From Selenomonas sp. AE3005 (GTDB lineage Bacteria > Bacillota > Negativicutes > Selenomonadales > Selenomonadaceae), in contig NZ_CAJODG010000033.1 in assembly GCF_905233635.1 (NCBI RefSeq), forward strand, positions 1-29,956: a stretch of DNA of 29,956 nucleotides, in the 5' to 3' direction. The notes below the pieces were generated by a model. That model was given only the letters and a program-made list of their open reading frames with translations, was not told where the DNA came from and made no database searches. Positions 14,451 through 22,565 of the stretch are shown in pieces. The translations under genes and the position numbers were made by a program. Each line of letters opens with the position of its first letter. Within the stretch, counting starts at the first letter, position 1.

Positions 14451-16346
14451 ATGGCACATTGGAGATTTCCGATAAATGATGGCGGGCAGCGATATGGAAT
14501 TAATGCGAATTACGATGCTAAATTTCGTGCAGCTAGGATTCCATCCTTAGCACGTGAAATAGGACAAAATTCAGGTGATGCAGCAGAATCCTGGCCTGTT
14601 AGGATTGAATACCATTCTTTTATGCTTCCACGAGAAAAGTTTCCAGAACTCGATAGTTATGAAAAACTGTTAAAGACCTGTGCGGTTTTTTGGGAGAATA
14701 AGGGACAGGAAAATGAGGTTAAGAAATTCCGCCGAGCACTGCAGTGCTTGAAGAAGGATAAAATACCCTTTCTGCGTATTAGCGACCATAATACAACAGG
14801 TGTGCGAAAATCAGGGGCGGAAGATGAATGGGAAAATCTTATCCGTTCATCAGGATCTTCGGGGAAAAGCGCAGATAAAGGTGGGTCTTTTGGACTGGGA
14901 AAGGCAGCACCTTTTGCCTGCTCGGATCTTATGACTATTCTGTATAGTACATATACAAATCAAGAAGAACACCAGCATCAAGGTGTTGCTCATTTTGCCT
15001 ATTTTTTTGATGATGCAGGTGAGGAATATCAAAATGTTGGTTATTATTGCGAAGATAAGAATGAGGCAATTGCTGGAGAACTTGAATTGGATCCGGATTT
15101 TCATCGTAATCAGGGTGACTATGGAACTGATATCTATGTTGCAGGATTTTTCGCTGAAGATGATACGGAATGGCCGCTTAGGTTGTTGGCTGCAGTAGTG
15201 AATCACTTCACTTATGCTGTATATGCAGGCAAGTTGGAAGTGTCAGCTAATGGGATGGAATTGACGAAAGCTAATATGTCGGACTTCATTAAAACATATC
15301 CAGATCTCATTGACAGCAAGGGGCTTTATTATGATGTACTGACTTCCGAAAAAACACATAAATACGATATTGATTTTCAAGGAATGGGCTGTATGCATCT
15401 ATGGCTGCTGACAGATCATCCACGCAGCACACGTAAGGTAATAATGACGCGGCAGAGTGGAATGAATATATGTGCATGGAATCGATTTAAGAATATGCCT
15501 TTTGCAGGTCTTTGTTATATTGAAGGAACTGAACTCAATGAACGTTTGCGAAAGATGGAGAATCCTGAGCATACAGAATGGAGTGAAGAGTACCTGGATA
15601 CTAAAGCTGAGCAGTTAGAAGGAAAAAATATGCGAAAAAAAATGCGAAGCATGATTTTGGAAAAGATACAGGGGCTCTTTAAAAATTCTGATCAACAGGC
15701 AATGGATGCTGTGGGGGCAGGAAATCTTTTGCCGGATGACCTGCCGACAGATAGTGAAACGGATAATGACAGCAGGGAGAAGGATGCGCAGGAAAGTCAA
15801 GGAAACCAGATAATAATTACCAATAGCAATGATCCTGAAGTGACACCGCGAGGAATGGATGATTCAGGGGAAACAGAGCCTGGACCAGGCCAATCGGCAG
15901 ACCCCACAGGAGATGAGGCGGGGTTCCCTGGTGAGAAAAAACAAAAGGATAAGCGTGATCAAGGTGGCGATGGTACACCGCCTCAAGGGCGGCATGGTGC
16001 TACACCACAAAAAGATGGAAAAAGCAAAAATACTGAACAGGTATCAGTGAAACTAAGCAGTTTTCATGTTATATGCTCAAATCCAAATGAAGGTATTTAT
16101 CGTATGACAGCGATGCCGGCTGCAGATGCTCAAAATGCTGAACTGGTTATTTCTTTGTCGGCGGAGAATGACAGCTTGCCTGCTGTTATTCGTTCAGCCG
16201 CCTGCAAGGGGGAGAACCTGACAATCAAAAATAATAGTATTTCTGGTTTTTCCTTCAAAAAGGGAGAAAAAGCGGTTTTTTCATTAACATTAGATACAGA
16301 TACTTACTGTGGAATCGAGGTGAAAGCATATGCGGCAAAAGGCTAA
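14451..16346 (+). CDS. GHKL-fold (MutL/MORC-like) ATPase of a probable defence operon
   Basis: In the 631-residue protein, residues about 30-240 carry the Bergerat-fold motifs: the N box LAREIGQNSGDA (E36, N40, D43), a modified G1 box ISDHNTTG (D112) and the G2 box GGSFGLGKAAPF (G144-K151). A transducer-like region follows to about residue 420. Then comes a low-complexity acidic and Gly/Pro/Lys-rich linker (about 425-535, with GDEAGFPGEKKQKDKRDQGG). The last 95 residues form a beta-rich domain (VKLSSFHVICSNPNEGIYRM, then TYCGIEVKAYA). ATPases of this kind accompany some restriction-modification loci with cytosine methylase and Vsr, as here. It probably dimerises on ATP and clamps DNA. Base composition is less GC-rich than the core genes, suggesting transfer. 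Confidence 0.8.
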   Translation: MAHWRFPINDGGQRYGINANYDAKFRAARIPSLAREIGQNSGDAAESWPVRIEYHSFMLPREKFPELDSYEKLLKTCAVFWENKGQENEVKKFRRALQCLKKDKIPFLRISDHNTTGVRKSGAEDEWENLIRSSGSSGKSADKGGSFGLGKAAPFACSDLMTILYSTYTNQEEHQHQGVAHFAYFFDDAGEEYQNVGYYCEDKNEAIAGELELDPDFHRNQGDYGTDIYVAGFFAEDDTEWPLRLLAAVVNHFTYAVYAGKLEVSANGMELTKANMSDFIKTYPDLIDSKGLYYDVLTSEKTHKYDIDFQGMGCMHLWLLTDHPRSTRKVIMTRQSGMNICAWNRFKNMPFAGLCYIEGTELNERLRKMENPEHTEWSEEYLDTKAEQLEGKNMRKKMRSMILEKIQGLFKNSDQQAMDAVGAGNLLPDDLPTDSETDNDSREKDAQESQGNQIIITNSNDPEVTPRGMDDSGETEPGPGQSADPTGDEAGFPGEKKQKDKRDQGGDGTPPQGRHGATPQKDGKSKNTEQVSVKLSSFHVICSNPNEGIYRMTAMPAADAQNAELVISLSAENDSLPAVIRSAACKGENLTIKNNSISGFSFKKGEKAVFSLTLDTDTYCGIEVKAYAAKG

Positions 16347-17199
16347 ATACTATCCATATCCGATCTTGGCTAAAAACACAGGAAGCTATAAGTCTAGTAC
16401 TTTTGCTACTGCAATTACACTTAGTCAGGATTTACATACACTGACGATTGGATTGCAGTCTGAACTGCAAAACTCTGAATTGGAAGAATTGCTTCGTCAG
16501 GGGAAAGTCGTGTTTGCATGTCATGTGGAGTGCGGACAGACGTGCTTTCGTCATATTTATACTACCAGCCGCACAAAAGATGATTTTACCATAGATATCC
16601 ACAGACTCAATGGAATTATTGAAGTATCATCATTTTTGATGGCAGCGGAGGATATTCCTGCTTTTTCCAGTGATGATTTTTCTGAGGATTATGCGGGCAT
16701 GAGTTTTTATATTTATGCAGGACTGCGATTAGGCATTGGTCATTGGCTGAAGTTTCGGCTGGAGAAGAATCAGGATGATTTTTCAGATAGCCATTCGATT
16801 TTCTCAATTGTTCCAACCAAAAACAAGAATCAGGTTTATATGAATCTGGAGTATGAAGATGAGGATCGTATCAAGATTATTTTGCCGGAGAAAACATGCA
16901 TGGAATATCGGTCAATAGCTCATGATGCGCAGTATGTAGAACTAATGCACAGTGTACTGTTGGTACCAGCATTGACGCAGCTGCTGTCTGAACTTAAATA
17001 TGATGCAGAGGCTGTTGAAGCGTATAAGGATTGCCGTTGGTATCAGAGCATTTGCAGTGTTTATAAGAAGCGTGGAAAAATTTTTGAGGAGATTGTGCAA
17101 AATTGCAATCCGATTGAGGAAGCCCAACGTTTGTTAGCAGATCCAATTACTAAGGGGTTGGTAAAACTGGGGCAGGAGGATGAGTGTAATGAAAATTAA
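16330..17199 (+). CDS. Unrecognised protein of the GHKL operon, second component
   Basis: I do not recognise this 289-residue protein. The N-terminal half looks beta-rich (YPYPILAKNTGSYKSSTFAT, LTIGLQSELQNSELEELLRQ, VVFACHVECGQTCFRHIYTT), as in an antiparallel sandwich. The C-terminal part is helical (YVELMHSVLLVPALTQLLSE, then WYQSICSVYKKRGKIFEEIV). No nuclease, helicase or nucleotide-binding motif is visible. Translation is probably coupled to neighbours: it overlaps the ATPase gene by 17 bp and the next gene by 11 bp. That argues for a fixed-stoichiometry complex with the ATPase. The motif NTGSYKSSTF could be a surface loop shared by relatives. Confidence 0.75.
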   Translation: MRQKAKYYPYPILAKNTGSYKSSTFATAITLSQDLHTLTIGLQSELQNSELEELLRQGKVVFACHVECGQTCFRHIYTTSRTKDDFTIDIHRLNGIIEVSSFLMAAEDIPAFSSDDFSEDYAGMSFYIYAGLRLGIGHWLKFRLEKNQDDFSDSHSIFSIVPTKNKNQVYMNLEYEDEDRIKIILPEKTCMEYRSIAHDAQYVELMHSVLLVPALTQLLSELKYDAEAVEAYKDCRWYQSICSVYKKRGKIFEEIVQNCNPIEEAQRLLADPITKGLVKLGQEDECNEN

Positions 17200-17926
17200 A
17201 TACTTGACCGAGGAAGCCTTGGATATCTGCAAGACGAATATTTCATCTATTTTTGAAGAGTGTGTCTTGAACAACCGCAGCACAGTAGCTGATTTGCTGC
17301 TAAAAAAGGGAATGATTAGAGAAATGTCTCTGGATGTTAGGGGGATTTCATTGGATATGAGTGTAAAATCTCCATATTTGTCCGATGCGCATAATGCTCA
17401 GATCGTTTATGAAGCAATGCAGGGACTGTCAGACTCACAGGCATCAGATGAACGTTTGTGGGCTGCTTATGCGCTGGTGTTCCATTTGAATTATGTCATT
17501 TGGCGGTGGAATCCTAAAAATGCTGAACAGTTGAAACAGCATTGTGTTTATTCTTTTGCTCCTCGGCGTTCCTTGTTTCGTCATGCTATTGCTCGCCTTT
17601 GGTGGTTGGGGCGTGTAACTAAAGATGTGAGGAGGGATAATCCCTATGAGCTGACAGAATTTACATGCAAACATACAGATATTGGCCCATCGATTTGTGA
17701 ACAGCCAGTATTCACAAATCGAACCATTATGCTAGGTGCAATAGCAGCTATGTATGATTTAGAACAGGCGGGCGTGAAGATTGATAAAGCTGTCATTCAG
17801 GATATGGGACGCTATATGAACTTGTTGGCTGGCACATATCTAGTGGATCAGTTTGATCAGTCAAAAATCTACAACATGACCCAGAAACACATTCAGAAAT
17901 TTGTCGAAAAAAACAAGAATAGGTAA
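17189..17926 (+). CDS. Unrecognised protein of the GHKL operon, third component (possibly DUF6339-like)
   Basis: This is a 245-residue, mostly helical protein. Recognisable features are the N terminus MKIKYLTEEALDICKTNISS, the central DERLWAAYALVFHLNYVIWRW and SFAPRRSLFRHAIARLWWLGRVTKD. I associate the pattern 'DERLWAxLA...Y..YRW' followed by '...RhgIARLWW' with DUF6339, but the match is from memory and weak. No catalytic motif is clear. ATG 17189 is preferred over 17180 because AGGAGG (17174-17179) sits directly against 17180 but 9 nt before 17189. It is the last gene before a terminator. Confidence 0.75.
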   Translation: MKIKYLTEEALDICKTNISSIFEECVLNNRSTVADLLLKKGMIREMSLDVRGISLDMSVKSPYLSDAHNAQIVYEAMQGLSDSQASDERLWAAYALVFHLNYVIWRWNPKNAEQLKQHCVYSFAPRRSLFRHAIARLWWLGRVTKDVRRDNPYELTEFTCKHTDIGPSICEQPVFTNRTIMLGAIAAMYDLEQAGVKIDKAVIQDMGRYMNLLAGTYLVDQFDQSKIYNMTQKHIQKFVEKNKNR

Positions 17927-17943
17927 TGATATATAGAGAGTAA

Positions 17944-17987
17944 AAAAATCAGTGTATAGGCTATATGCAGCTTATACATTGATTTTT
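17944..17987. terminator. Terminator closing the GHKL operon
   Basis: AAAAATCAGTGTATA pairs with TATACATTGATTTTT around a 15-nt loop, with one mismatch. A/T runs on both ends would let it act in both directions, including for vsr, whose stop is 65 bp away on the minus strand. Confidence 0.7.
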
Positions 17988-18051
17988 GTGTGAAAGCGTA
18001 ACAACTGTATGATGGCAGAAATGAAGTATATTTACACATTTTCGTAAGAAC

Positions 18052-18459
18052 TCACAGATATTCTTCAAGTTGTTTAAGGCATCCGCTCAAATCTTTTTTT
18101 ATATCAGATTCCCAAAAACGTAGTACCAACCATCCTGCTTCGGTGAGCAATGAGTTGATTTCTTTGTCCCGTTCGACATTGCGGGCGAGTTTGTTTTTCC
18201 AATATATCGTATTGGTATGTACTTGTTCACCAGGGTTGTGCTGGTGTCCATGGGCATGCCAAAAATCTCCATCTACAAATATGGCAATTTTTTGGCGTGT
18301 CAAAACGATGTCTGGCTTACCTGGAAGCTTATCATAGTTTTTACGGTATCGGAGCCCACGGGCCCAAAGTTCTTTTCGCAAAATCAATTCTGGTTTGGTA
18401 TCCTTTGCACAAATTCGCTGCATGTTTCTGCGGCGCTGGGCTTTTGTATGTGTATCCAT
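18052..18459 (-). CDS. vsr: Very short patch repair (Vsr) endonuclease
   Basis: Vsr nicks DNA next to T:G mismatches made when 5-methylcytosine deaminates, so it normally accompanies a cytosine-5 methylase, as here. The 135 residues carry the family motifs: RRRNMQRICAKDTKPELILR (9-28), GLRYRKNY (35-42), LPGKPDIVL with the metal-binding Asp50, and IAIFVDGDFWHAHG with Asp65-Phe66-Trp67-His68. Key residues appear intact, so it should be active. The 18459 start has an AAGGA site and a plausible promoter in the 100-bp gap (TTGCTG and TATAAG). A terminator separates it from the methylase gene upstream. In several defence loci Vsr-like nucleases may act as the effector. Confidence 0.93.
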   Translation of the reverse strand: MDTHTKAQRRRNMQRICAKDTKPELILRKELWARGLRYRKNYDKLPGKPDIVLTRQKIAIFVDGDFWHAHGHQHNPGEQVHTNTIYWKNKLARNVERDKEINSLLTEAGWLVLRFWESDIKKDLSGCLKQLEEYL

Positions 18460-18558
18460 GAAATGTCACATCCTTAGCTGATAGGAGTTACTTATATCAT
18501 ACCGTAAATATCAGCAACTTAATTGATATTTTATTTAATTATACAGATCAAGGAAGTG

Positions 18559-18588
18559 AAAAAAAAGACCTCTGCAAGGCAGAAGTCA
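18559..18588 (-). terminator. Terminator between the methyltransferase gene and vsr
   Basis: On the minus strand GACTTCTGC and GCAGAGGTC form a 9-bp stem (one mismatch) with a CTT-type loop, followed by eight T residues. vsr is therefore probably transcribed mainly from its own promoter. Confidence 0.8.
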
Positions 18589-18595
18589 GGAAAAA

Positions 18596-19690
18596 TTATT
18601 TGCGATTATCAAAATCGATGTTACATCTATCAAGATGTTCATATTCTATGCCACCCATAGTTTTTAGGATTGCCTCGAAAATATGGCGGGCACCTTCTAC
18701 AGGTACAGCCATACCAATCTGACGGCGGACGCTCTCTTTTGTTCCTTTAAATTCGTAGTCATCCGGGAAGGTTTGCAGGCGAGCACGTTCACGATTGGTG
18801 AGGGCGCGGTTTTCTTTGTAGTGATAGATATGCGTTCCACCACCGCCGGAACCAGTTACGGTATATGAAGGCCGAGTGGAGTCGAGGCGACGGTATATTT
18901 GACTGATTTTTGCCCCTTTGACTTTGAGCTGTAAGTCAGGGCGGCTCTTTAATGCTGGTGCAGTGAAAGCATTTTCTCCCTCACCAATAAGTTTCAGACG
19001 TTCTACAACACGTTTGGTCATGCGCGGCATTTCGTTGTTAAGGTCTGGTATAGTTTTTTCTTCCAAAGCCTGTTTGCATGTTTTGTATTGCATTGGATCT
19101 GGCGTAGTGGGTACTGGTGGATAGAATACCTTATCAATATCATCACGGATGCCTACAATAATAATGCGATGTCTGGACTGTGGTACACCGTATTCTTCAA
19201 ATTTATACAAATGTGGATAAAGTTTATACCCTGCTTGTCGCATATTTTTTAGAACTTTTGGGAAGGTACCACCGTTGTTAGCGCTGGATAAACCGCTGAC
19301 ATTTTCGGCAACAAACCAGTCTGGCTGAAACAGTTCAAGAATCTTCACGCCATATGAGTACAAGGGTCCATAGGTTCCATGGATCCCAAACTGTTCACCC
19401 ACAATTGAATAGTCATTACAAGGAAAACCAAAGGCAAAAGCATTAAATGGATGATTTTTGAATAGTGGGTTGTCTTTGCTGATATCTAAAGTGCGGACAT
19501 CGCCACAATACACACTGGTATCTTCGTCATTTTGACAAATATTGTGGCGATAGGTTTCACAGGTTGATGGATCAAAATCATTTGCCCAGGCATGTGTAAT
19601 TTTTAAATTATCATATCCGGGTACACTTGCGGTTATGGCGCCACAAGCTATCCCGCCAGGTCCAGAGAATAGTTCTCCTAAATGGTACAA
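18596..19690 (-). CDS. DNA (cytosine-5) methyltransferase
   Basis: This is a 364-residue 5-methylcytosine methylase with all ordered motifs: I (LFSGPGGIACG, residues 7-17, SAM binding), IV (FGFPCNDYS, catalytic Cys91), VI (AENVSGL, 128-134), VIII (GVPQSRHRIIIVG), a target-recognition region at about 190-270, IX (RPSYTVTGSGGG) and X (RQIGMAVP). Its target sequence cannot be read from the protein. With vsr and the facing ATPase operon it suggests a modification arm of a defence or R-M locus. There is no ATG at the start: TTG at 19690 is chosen because AGGAGG lies 8 nt upstream and the conserved LGELFSG follows at once. Confidence 0.93.
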   Translation of the reverse strand: MYHLGELFSGPGGIACGAITASVPGYDNLKITHAWANDFDPSTCETYRHNICQNDEDTSVYCGDVRTLDISKDNPLFKNHPFNAFAFGFPCNDYSIVGEQFGIHGTYGPLYSYGVKILELFQPDWFVAENVSGLSSANNGGTFPKVLKNMRQAGYKLYPHLYKFEEYGVPQSRHRIIIVGIRDDIDKVFYPPVPTTPDPMQYKTCKQALEEKTIPDLNNEMPRMTKRVVERLKLIGEGENAFTAPALKSRPDLQLKVKGAKISQIYRRLDSTRPSYTVTGSGGGGTHIYHYKENRALTNRERARLQTFPDDYEFKGTKESVRRQIGMAVPVEGARHIFEAILKTMGGIEYEHLDRCNIDFDNRK

Positions 19691-19814
19691 TGTATATTCC
19701 TCCTAATTGGGTATATGTAATTGCCCAGTAGTAATTTAGGATATTTTTCAAAGAATATATATGCAGCATAGCAGCTTGTAAAAAAAAAGTCAATGAAAAA
19801 AATGATATAGGAAT

Positions 19815-19844
19815 CAAAAAACCCTGTGAATAACTCACAGGGCT
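19815..19844 (-). terminator. Terminator of tRNA-Ser
   Basis: CCCTGTGA (19822-19829) pairs with TCACAGGG (19835-19842). The minus strand continues with TTTTTTGATT. Confidence 0.85.
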
Positions 19845-19855
19845 TTTAATCTCAA

Positions 19856-19944
19856 TGGCAGAGAGGGTGGGATTCGAACCCACGAGGGCTGTTAACCCTA
19901 TCGCATTTCGAGTGCGACACCTTCGACCACTCGGACACCTCTCC
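19856..19944 (-). tRNA. tRNA-Ser (anticodon CGA), CCA encoded
   Basis: The minus strand reads GGAGAGG for the acceptor arm. The anticodon stem-loop is TCGCA-CTCGAAA-TGCGA, giving anticodon CGA (reads UCG). A long variable arm (TAGGGTTAACAGCCCT) follows, as required for serine tRNA, then the T arm GTGGGTTCGAATCCCAC. The 3' acceptor CCTCTCT-G is followed by encoded CCA. The class II architecture is unambiguous. Confidence 0.95.
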
Positions 19945-19971
19945 ATTGCCGGTTTACACCGAACACATGAT

Positions 19972-20001
19972 ATTATAACGCGCCGGGGGAGCTTTTGTCA
20001 A
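19972..20001 (-). promoter_or_regulatory. Consensus promoter of tRNA-Ser, embedded in a long hairpin
   Basis: Perfect TTGACA (19996-20001) and TATAAT (19972-19977) boxes are separated by 18 bp on the minus strand, 27 bp before the tRNA 5' end. Confidence 0.85.
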
Positions 20002-20025
20002 CAGACAAAAGCCCCCCGGCGCGTT
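19978..20025. repeat. 23-bp-arm inverted repeat, probable terminator of the TRAP permease gene
   Basis: AACGCGCCGGGGGAGCTTTTGTC and GACAAAAGCCCCCCGGCGCGTT form an almost perfect stem (one bulged A) with an ACA-type loop, starting 38 bp after the permease stop. It probably ends the TRAP operon, yet it also contains the -35 box and spacer of the tRNA promoter. Confidence 0.75.
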
Positions 20026-20062
20026 CCTGCCTCACTATATCATATACGTAAGACAAAAACAA

Positions 20063-22000
20063 TTATCTAGACACCGTTGCCGCCACATCATGTTTGCTGC
20101 GTTTAAGCTGCATGATGAGGATAGCGGCAAAAATCGCCAGACCGATACCATCGGTGACAATGCCCGGCTGAATCATCAGCAGGCCGGCCACTACGAGCAG
20201 AACACGCTCCCAGGACTTGCAGTTGTCGGCCAGATAGCCGATAAGCGCGGAACTCAGAGCTACCATGCCGCACAGGGCTGTTACCGTGGAGAGCAGCAAT
20301 TCGGCCGCACTGCCGTGCATCATCAGAAGAACTGGTGACATGACAAAGATGTACGGAATGATAAAGGCGGCGATAGCCAGTTTGGAGGCATTGACACCTG
20401 TTTTCAGGGCATTACCGCCACTGATACCAGCCCCGGCATAAGCTGCGAGTGCGACCGGCGGTGTAACGTCGGCAATAATACCGAAGTAGAACACGAACAT
20501 GTGGGCAGCCAGTACCGGCACGCCCATCTGTACCAAGGCCGGAGCCGCAATCGTCGAGGTAATAACATAGTTAGCCGTGGTGGGCACACCCATGCCCAGC
20601 AGGATCGCCGTAATCATGGTAAAGAACATGGTGGGCAGCAGCAGGCCGCCGGACAAAGTCAGCAGACCGGAGGCCAGTTTGAGACCTACGCCGGTTTTCG
20701 TTACCACACCGATGATAATACCGGCTGCCGCACAGGCAACCAATACCCCCAGCACGTTTCTGGCACCATTTTCCAGCCCCCGGACAATTTCCACCGGTTT
20801 CATACGCGTGGATTTGCGCAGTGCCGAGCAGACGATGGCCAAAACGATAGCCACCAAAGCCGCACGCATGGGCGTGTAGCCGGATACCAGCAGGTAAACG
20901 ATAACTATCAGCGGCAGAGCCAGATGACCGCGCTCCGTGATGAGTTTGGTAAACTTCGGCAGCTGATTACGCGGAATACCTTTTAGTTTGCCGCGTTTGG
21001 CCTCAAAGTGAACCCCCAGCCATACACCGGCGAAATACAGCAGCGCCGGGATAATGGCCGCTTTAACAATGTCAATATAAGGCACGCCTACAAACTCAGC
21101 CATCAGGAAAGCGGCGGCGCCCATAACCGGCGGCATCAGCTGGCCGCCCGTGGAGGCTGCTGCCTCTACAGCACCAGCAAAGTTCTTATGATAGCCCAGT
21201 TTTTTCATCATGGGAATCGTCAGCGAACCTGTTCCCACTACATTAGCCACCGAACTGCCGGAAACAGTTCCCATCAGCCCCGATGAAAGAACTGCCACCT
21301 TGGCAGGGCCGCCGCTGGCCCAGCCAGCGATACTATTAGCTAAGTCGATAAAAAATTTCCCCAGTCCCGTGGACTCCAGGTAAGCACCAAAGAGGATAAA
21401 CAGAAAAATAAAGGTCGAAGATACGCCCAAGGGAATACCAAAAATACCCTCTGTGGTGTAGAACAAATGCCCGACCAGCTGCGAAACCGTCAGGCCGCGA
21501 TGTGCCAGAACGCCCGGCATATAAGGCCCGGCAAAGGCATAACCAAGGAACAACAGCACGACACAGACCATCGGCAGCCCCACCACGCGGCGTGCCGCCT
21601 CAATGACCAGCAATATGCCCATAAGGCCCACGGCCAGGTCAACGTCTGATACCAGTCCGGCTCGAAGTACCAGCTGCTGGTACTCAAAGATGATATACGC
21701 CGGTGCCGCTGCGCCCAAAACGGCCAGCAGCAGGTCAAAGGGGTGCAGCTTATGCCGCGACCAGCTCTTGCGCGTCGGATAAAGCAAGTACACCAGGGCC
21801 AGACCAAAGCCTAAATGCACACCACGCTGCAGCTGTGCGTCCAGCACACCGAAAGTTGCCGTATATAACTGAAACAGGGAAAAAGCTATGGCGATAAAGG
21901 CCACCACTTTTTTCATTATCCCAGTGTATTCCATGGTATCTGACTCTTTATCAAACTCCTTCAACACCGCCTCAGCTTTTTTCACATCATGTTCACTCAT
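20063..22000 (-). CDS. TRAP transporter fused permease (4TM/12TM, TAXI type)
   Basis: This 645-residue inner-membrane protein fuses the small (DctQ-like) and large (DctM-like) subunits of a TRAP transporter, a binding-protein-dependent secondary transporter driven by ion gradients. The N-terminal cytoplasmic segment (about 1-30) is followed by about 16 hydrophobic segments. Family signatures include GAYLESTGLGKFFIDLANSI, GGPAKVAVLSSGLMGTVSGS, NVVGTGSLTIPMMKKLGYHK, FAGAVEAAASTGGQLMPPVM and GMGVPTTANYVITSTI. It forms an operon with the TAXI binding protein and a DUF1850 gene, which its own start overlaps by 8 bp. Substrates of TAXI systems are mostly organic acids or amino acids such as glutamate; here the substrate is unknown. 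Confidence 0.95.
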   Translation of the reverse strand: MSEHDVKKAEAVLKEFDKESDTMEYTGIMKKVVAFIAIAFSLFQLYTATFGVLDAQLQRGVHLGFGLALVYLLYPTRKSWSRHKLHPFDLLLAVLGAAAPAYIIFEYQQLVLRAGLVSDVDLAVGLMGILLVIEAARRVVGLPMVCVVLLFLGYAFAGPYMPGVLAHRGLTVSQLVGHLFYTTEGIFGIPLGVSSTFIFLFILFGAYLESTGLGKFFIDLANSIAGWASGGPAKVAVLSSGLMGTVSGSSVANVVGTGSLTIPMMKKLGYHKNFAGAVEAAASTGGQLMPPVMGAAAFLMAEFVGVPYIDIVKAAIIPALLYFAGVWLGVHFEAKRGKLKGIPRNQLPKFTKLITERGHLALPLIVIVYLLVSGYTPMRAALVAIVLAIVCSALRKSTRMKPVEIVRGLENGARNVLGVLVACAAAGIIIGVVTKTGVGLKLASGLLTLSGGLLLPTMFFTMITAILLGMGVPTTANYVITSTIAAPALVQMGVPVLAAHMFVFYFGIIADVTPPVALAAYAGAGISGGNALKTGVNASKLAIAAFIIPYIFVMSPVLLMMHGSAAELLLSTVTALCGMVALSSALIGYLADNCKSWERVLLVVAGLLMIQPGIVTDGIGLAIFAAILIMQLKRSKHDVAATVSR

Positions 22001-22472
22001 CGATAACCAATCCTTTCCACAACGGCACTAACTTCAATTCCACCAGTGTTCCCGGTGCATAATCCTCATATACAGGCAGATACTTGTCCGCAATGGACAG
22101 GGACAGTTCCGTCCCCTTGCCCACGCGCAAGCCCAATTCTTTAAAATGTCGGTTTTGGCCCCGGAGATAGAAATAATCTCCCTCCTGTGTAAATTCACCT
22201 TCGCCGGGCAAAAAAGGCAGGCCCACCCCAAAGGATTGATATTTCGTAGCCGTAAGGGTAAGCTCATTACATGCCTCATTGACCACCAAAAACTCCTCTA
22301 CCGGCGTCTTTTGTACCGAATGGATAAACCGCAGGGAAAGCGCCATACCGGCCACTGCCTCTTTCATCAGCAGCCGCTGGCCTCCTGCTGTCACCACCAG
22401 ACACGGCAGCGTCAAAATCTGCCACAAAGCCAGGATTACACCTAAACCACATAAAATAAATTCTTTCTGCAC
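21993..22472 (-). CDS. DUF1850 protein, accessory of the TAXI-TRAP transporter
   Basis: DUF1850 genes regularly lie between TAXI binding-protein and fused permease genes. The role is unknown, perhaps assembly or sensing at the membrane. The proposed 159-residue protein has one N-terminal membrane segment (FILCGLGVILALWQILTLPCLVV). Then comes the family core: ALSLRFIHSVQKTPVEEFLV, the pattern 'y-x-Q-S-F-G-x-G-L-P' (KYQSFGVGLPF), and LRVGKGTELSLSIADKYLPV. GTG 22472 is preferred because AAGGTGA lies just upstream. A longer reading to 22544 would run through a hairpin that looks like an intergenic element. Confidence 0.85.
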   Translation of the reverse strand: MQKEFILCGLGVILALWQILTLPCLVVTAGGQRLLMKEAVAGMALSLRFIHSVQKTPVEEFLVVNEACNELTLTATKYQSFGVGLPFLPGEGEFTQEGDYFYLRGQNRHFKELGLRVGKGTELSLSIADKYLPVYEDYAPGTLVELKLVPLWKGLVIDE

Positions 22473-22491
22473 CGAAATCACCTTACACAAA

Positions 22492-22540
22492 GGCCTCCCC
22501 CAATGGATAAGAGATCCCCTCCGCTCCATCAGGGAAGGCC
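22492..22540 (-). terminator. Intergenic hairpin between the TAXI binding-protein gene and the DUF1850 gene
   Basis: On the minus strand GGCCTTCCCTGATGG pairs with CCATTGGGGGAGGCC (mostly complementary), followed by TTTGTGT. It probably attenuates transcription or protects the upstream mRNA, so that the binding protein is made in excess of the permease. Confidence 0.6.
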
Positions 22541-22565
22541 GCACATCTTCCCGAGTTATAAAGCC

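Noticed and set aside
19855..20070. 71-codon plus-strand ORF across the tRNA gene
   Set aside because: The familiar 'AERVGFEPTR...' translation is an artefact of reading antisense through a tRNA-Ser gene.
22473..22544. Extended N terminus for the DUF1850 protein
   Set aside because: The added codons cover an intergenic hairpin and lack a ribosome binding site. The GTG at 22472 has one and gives the usual family layout.
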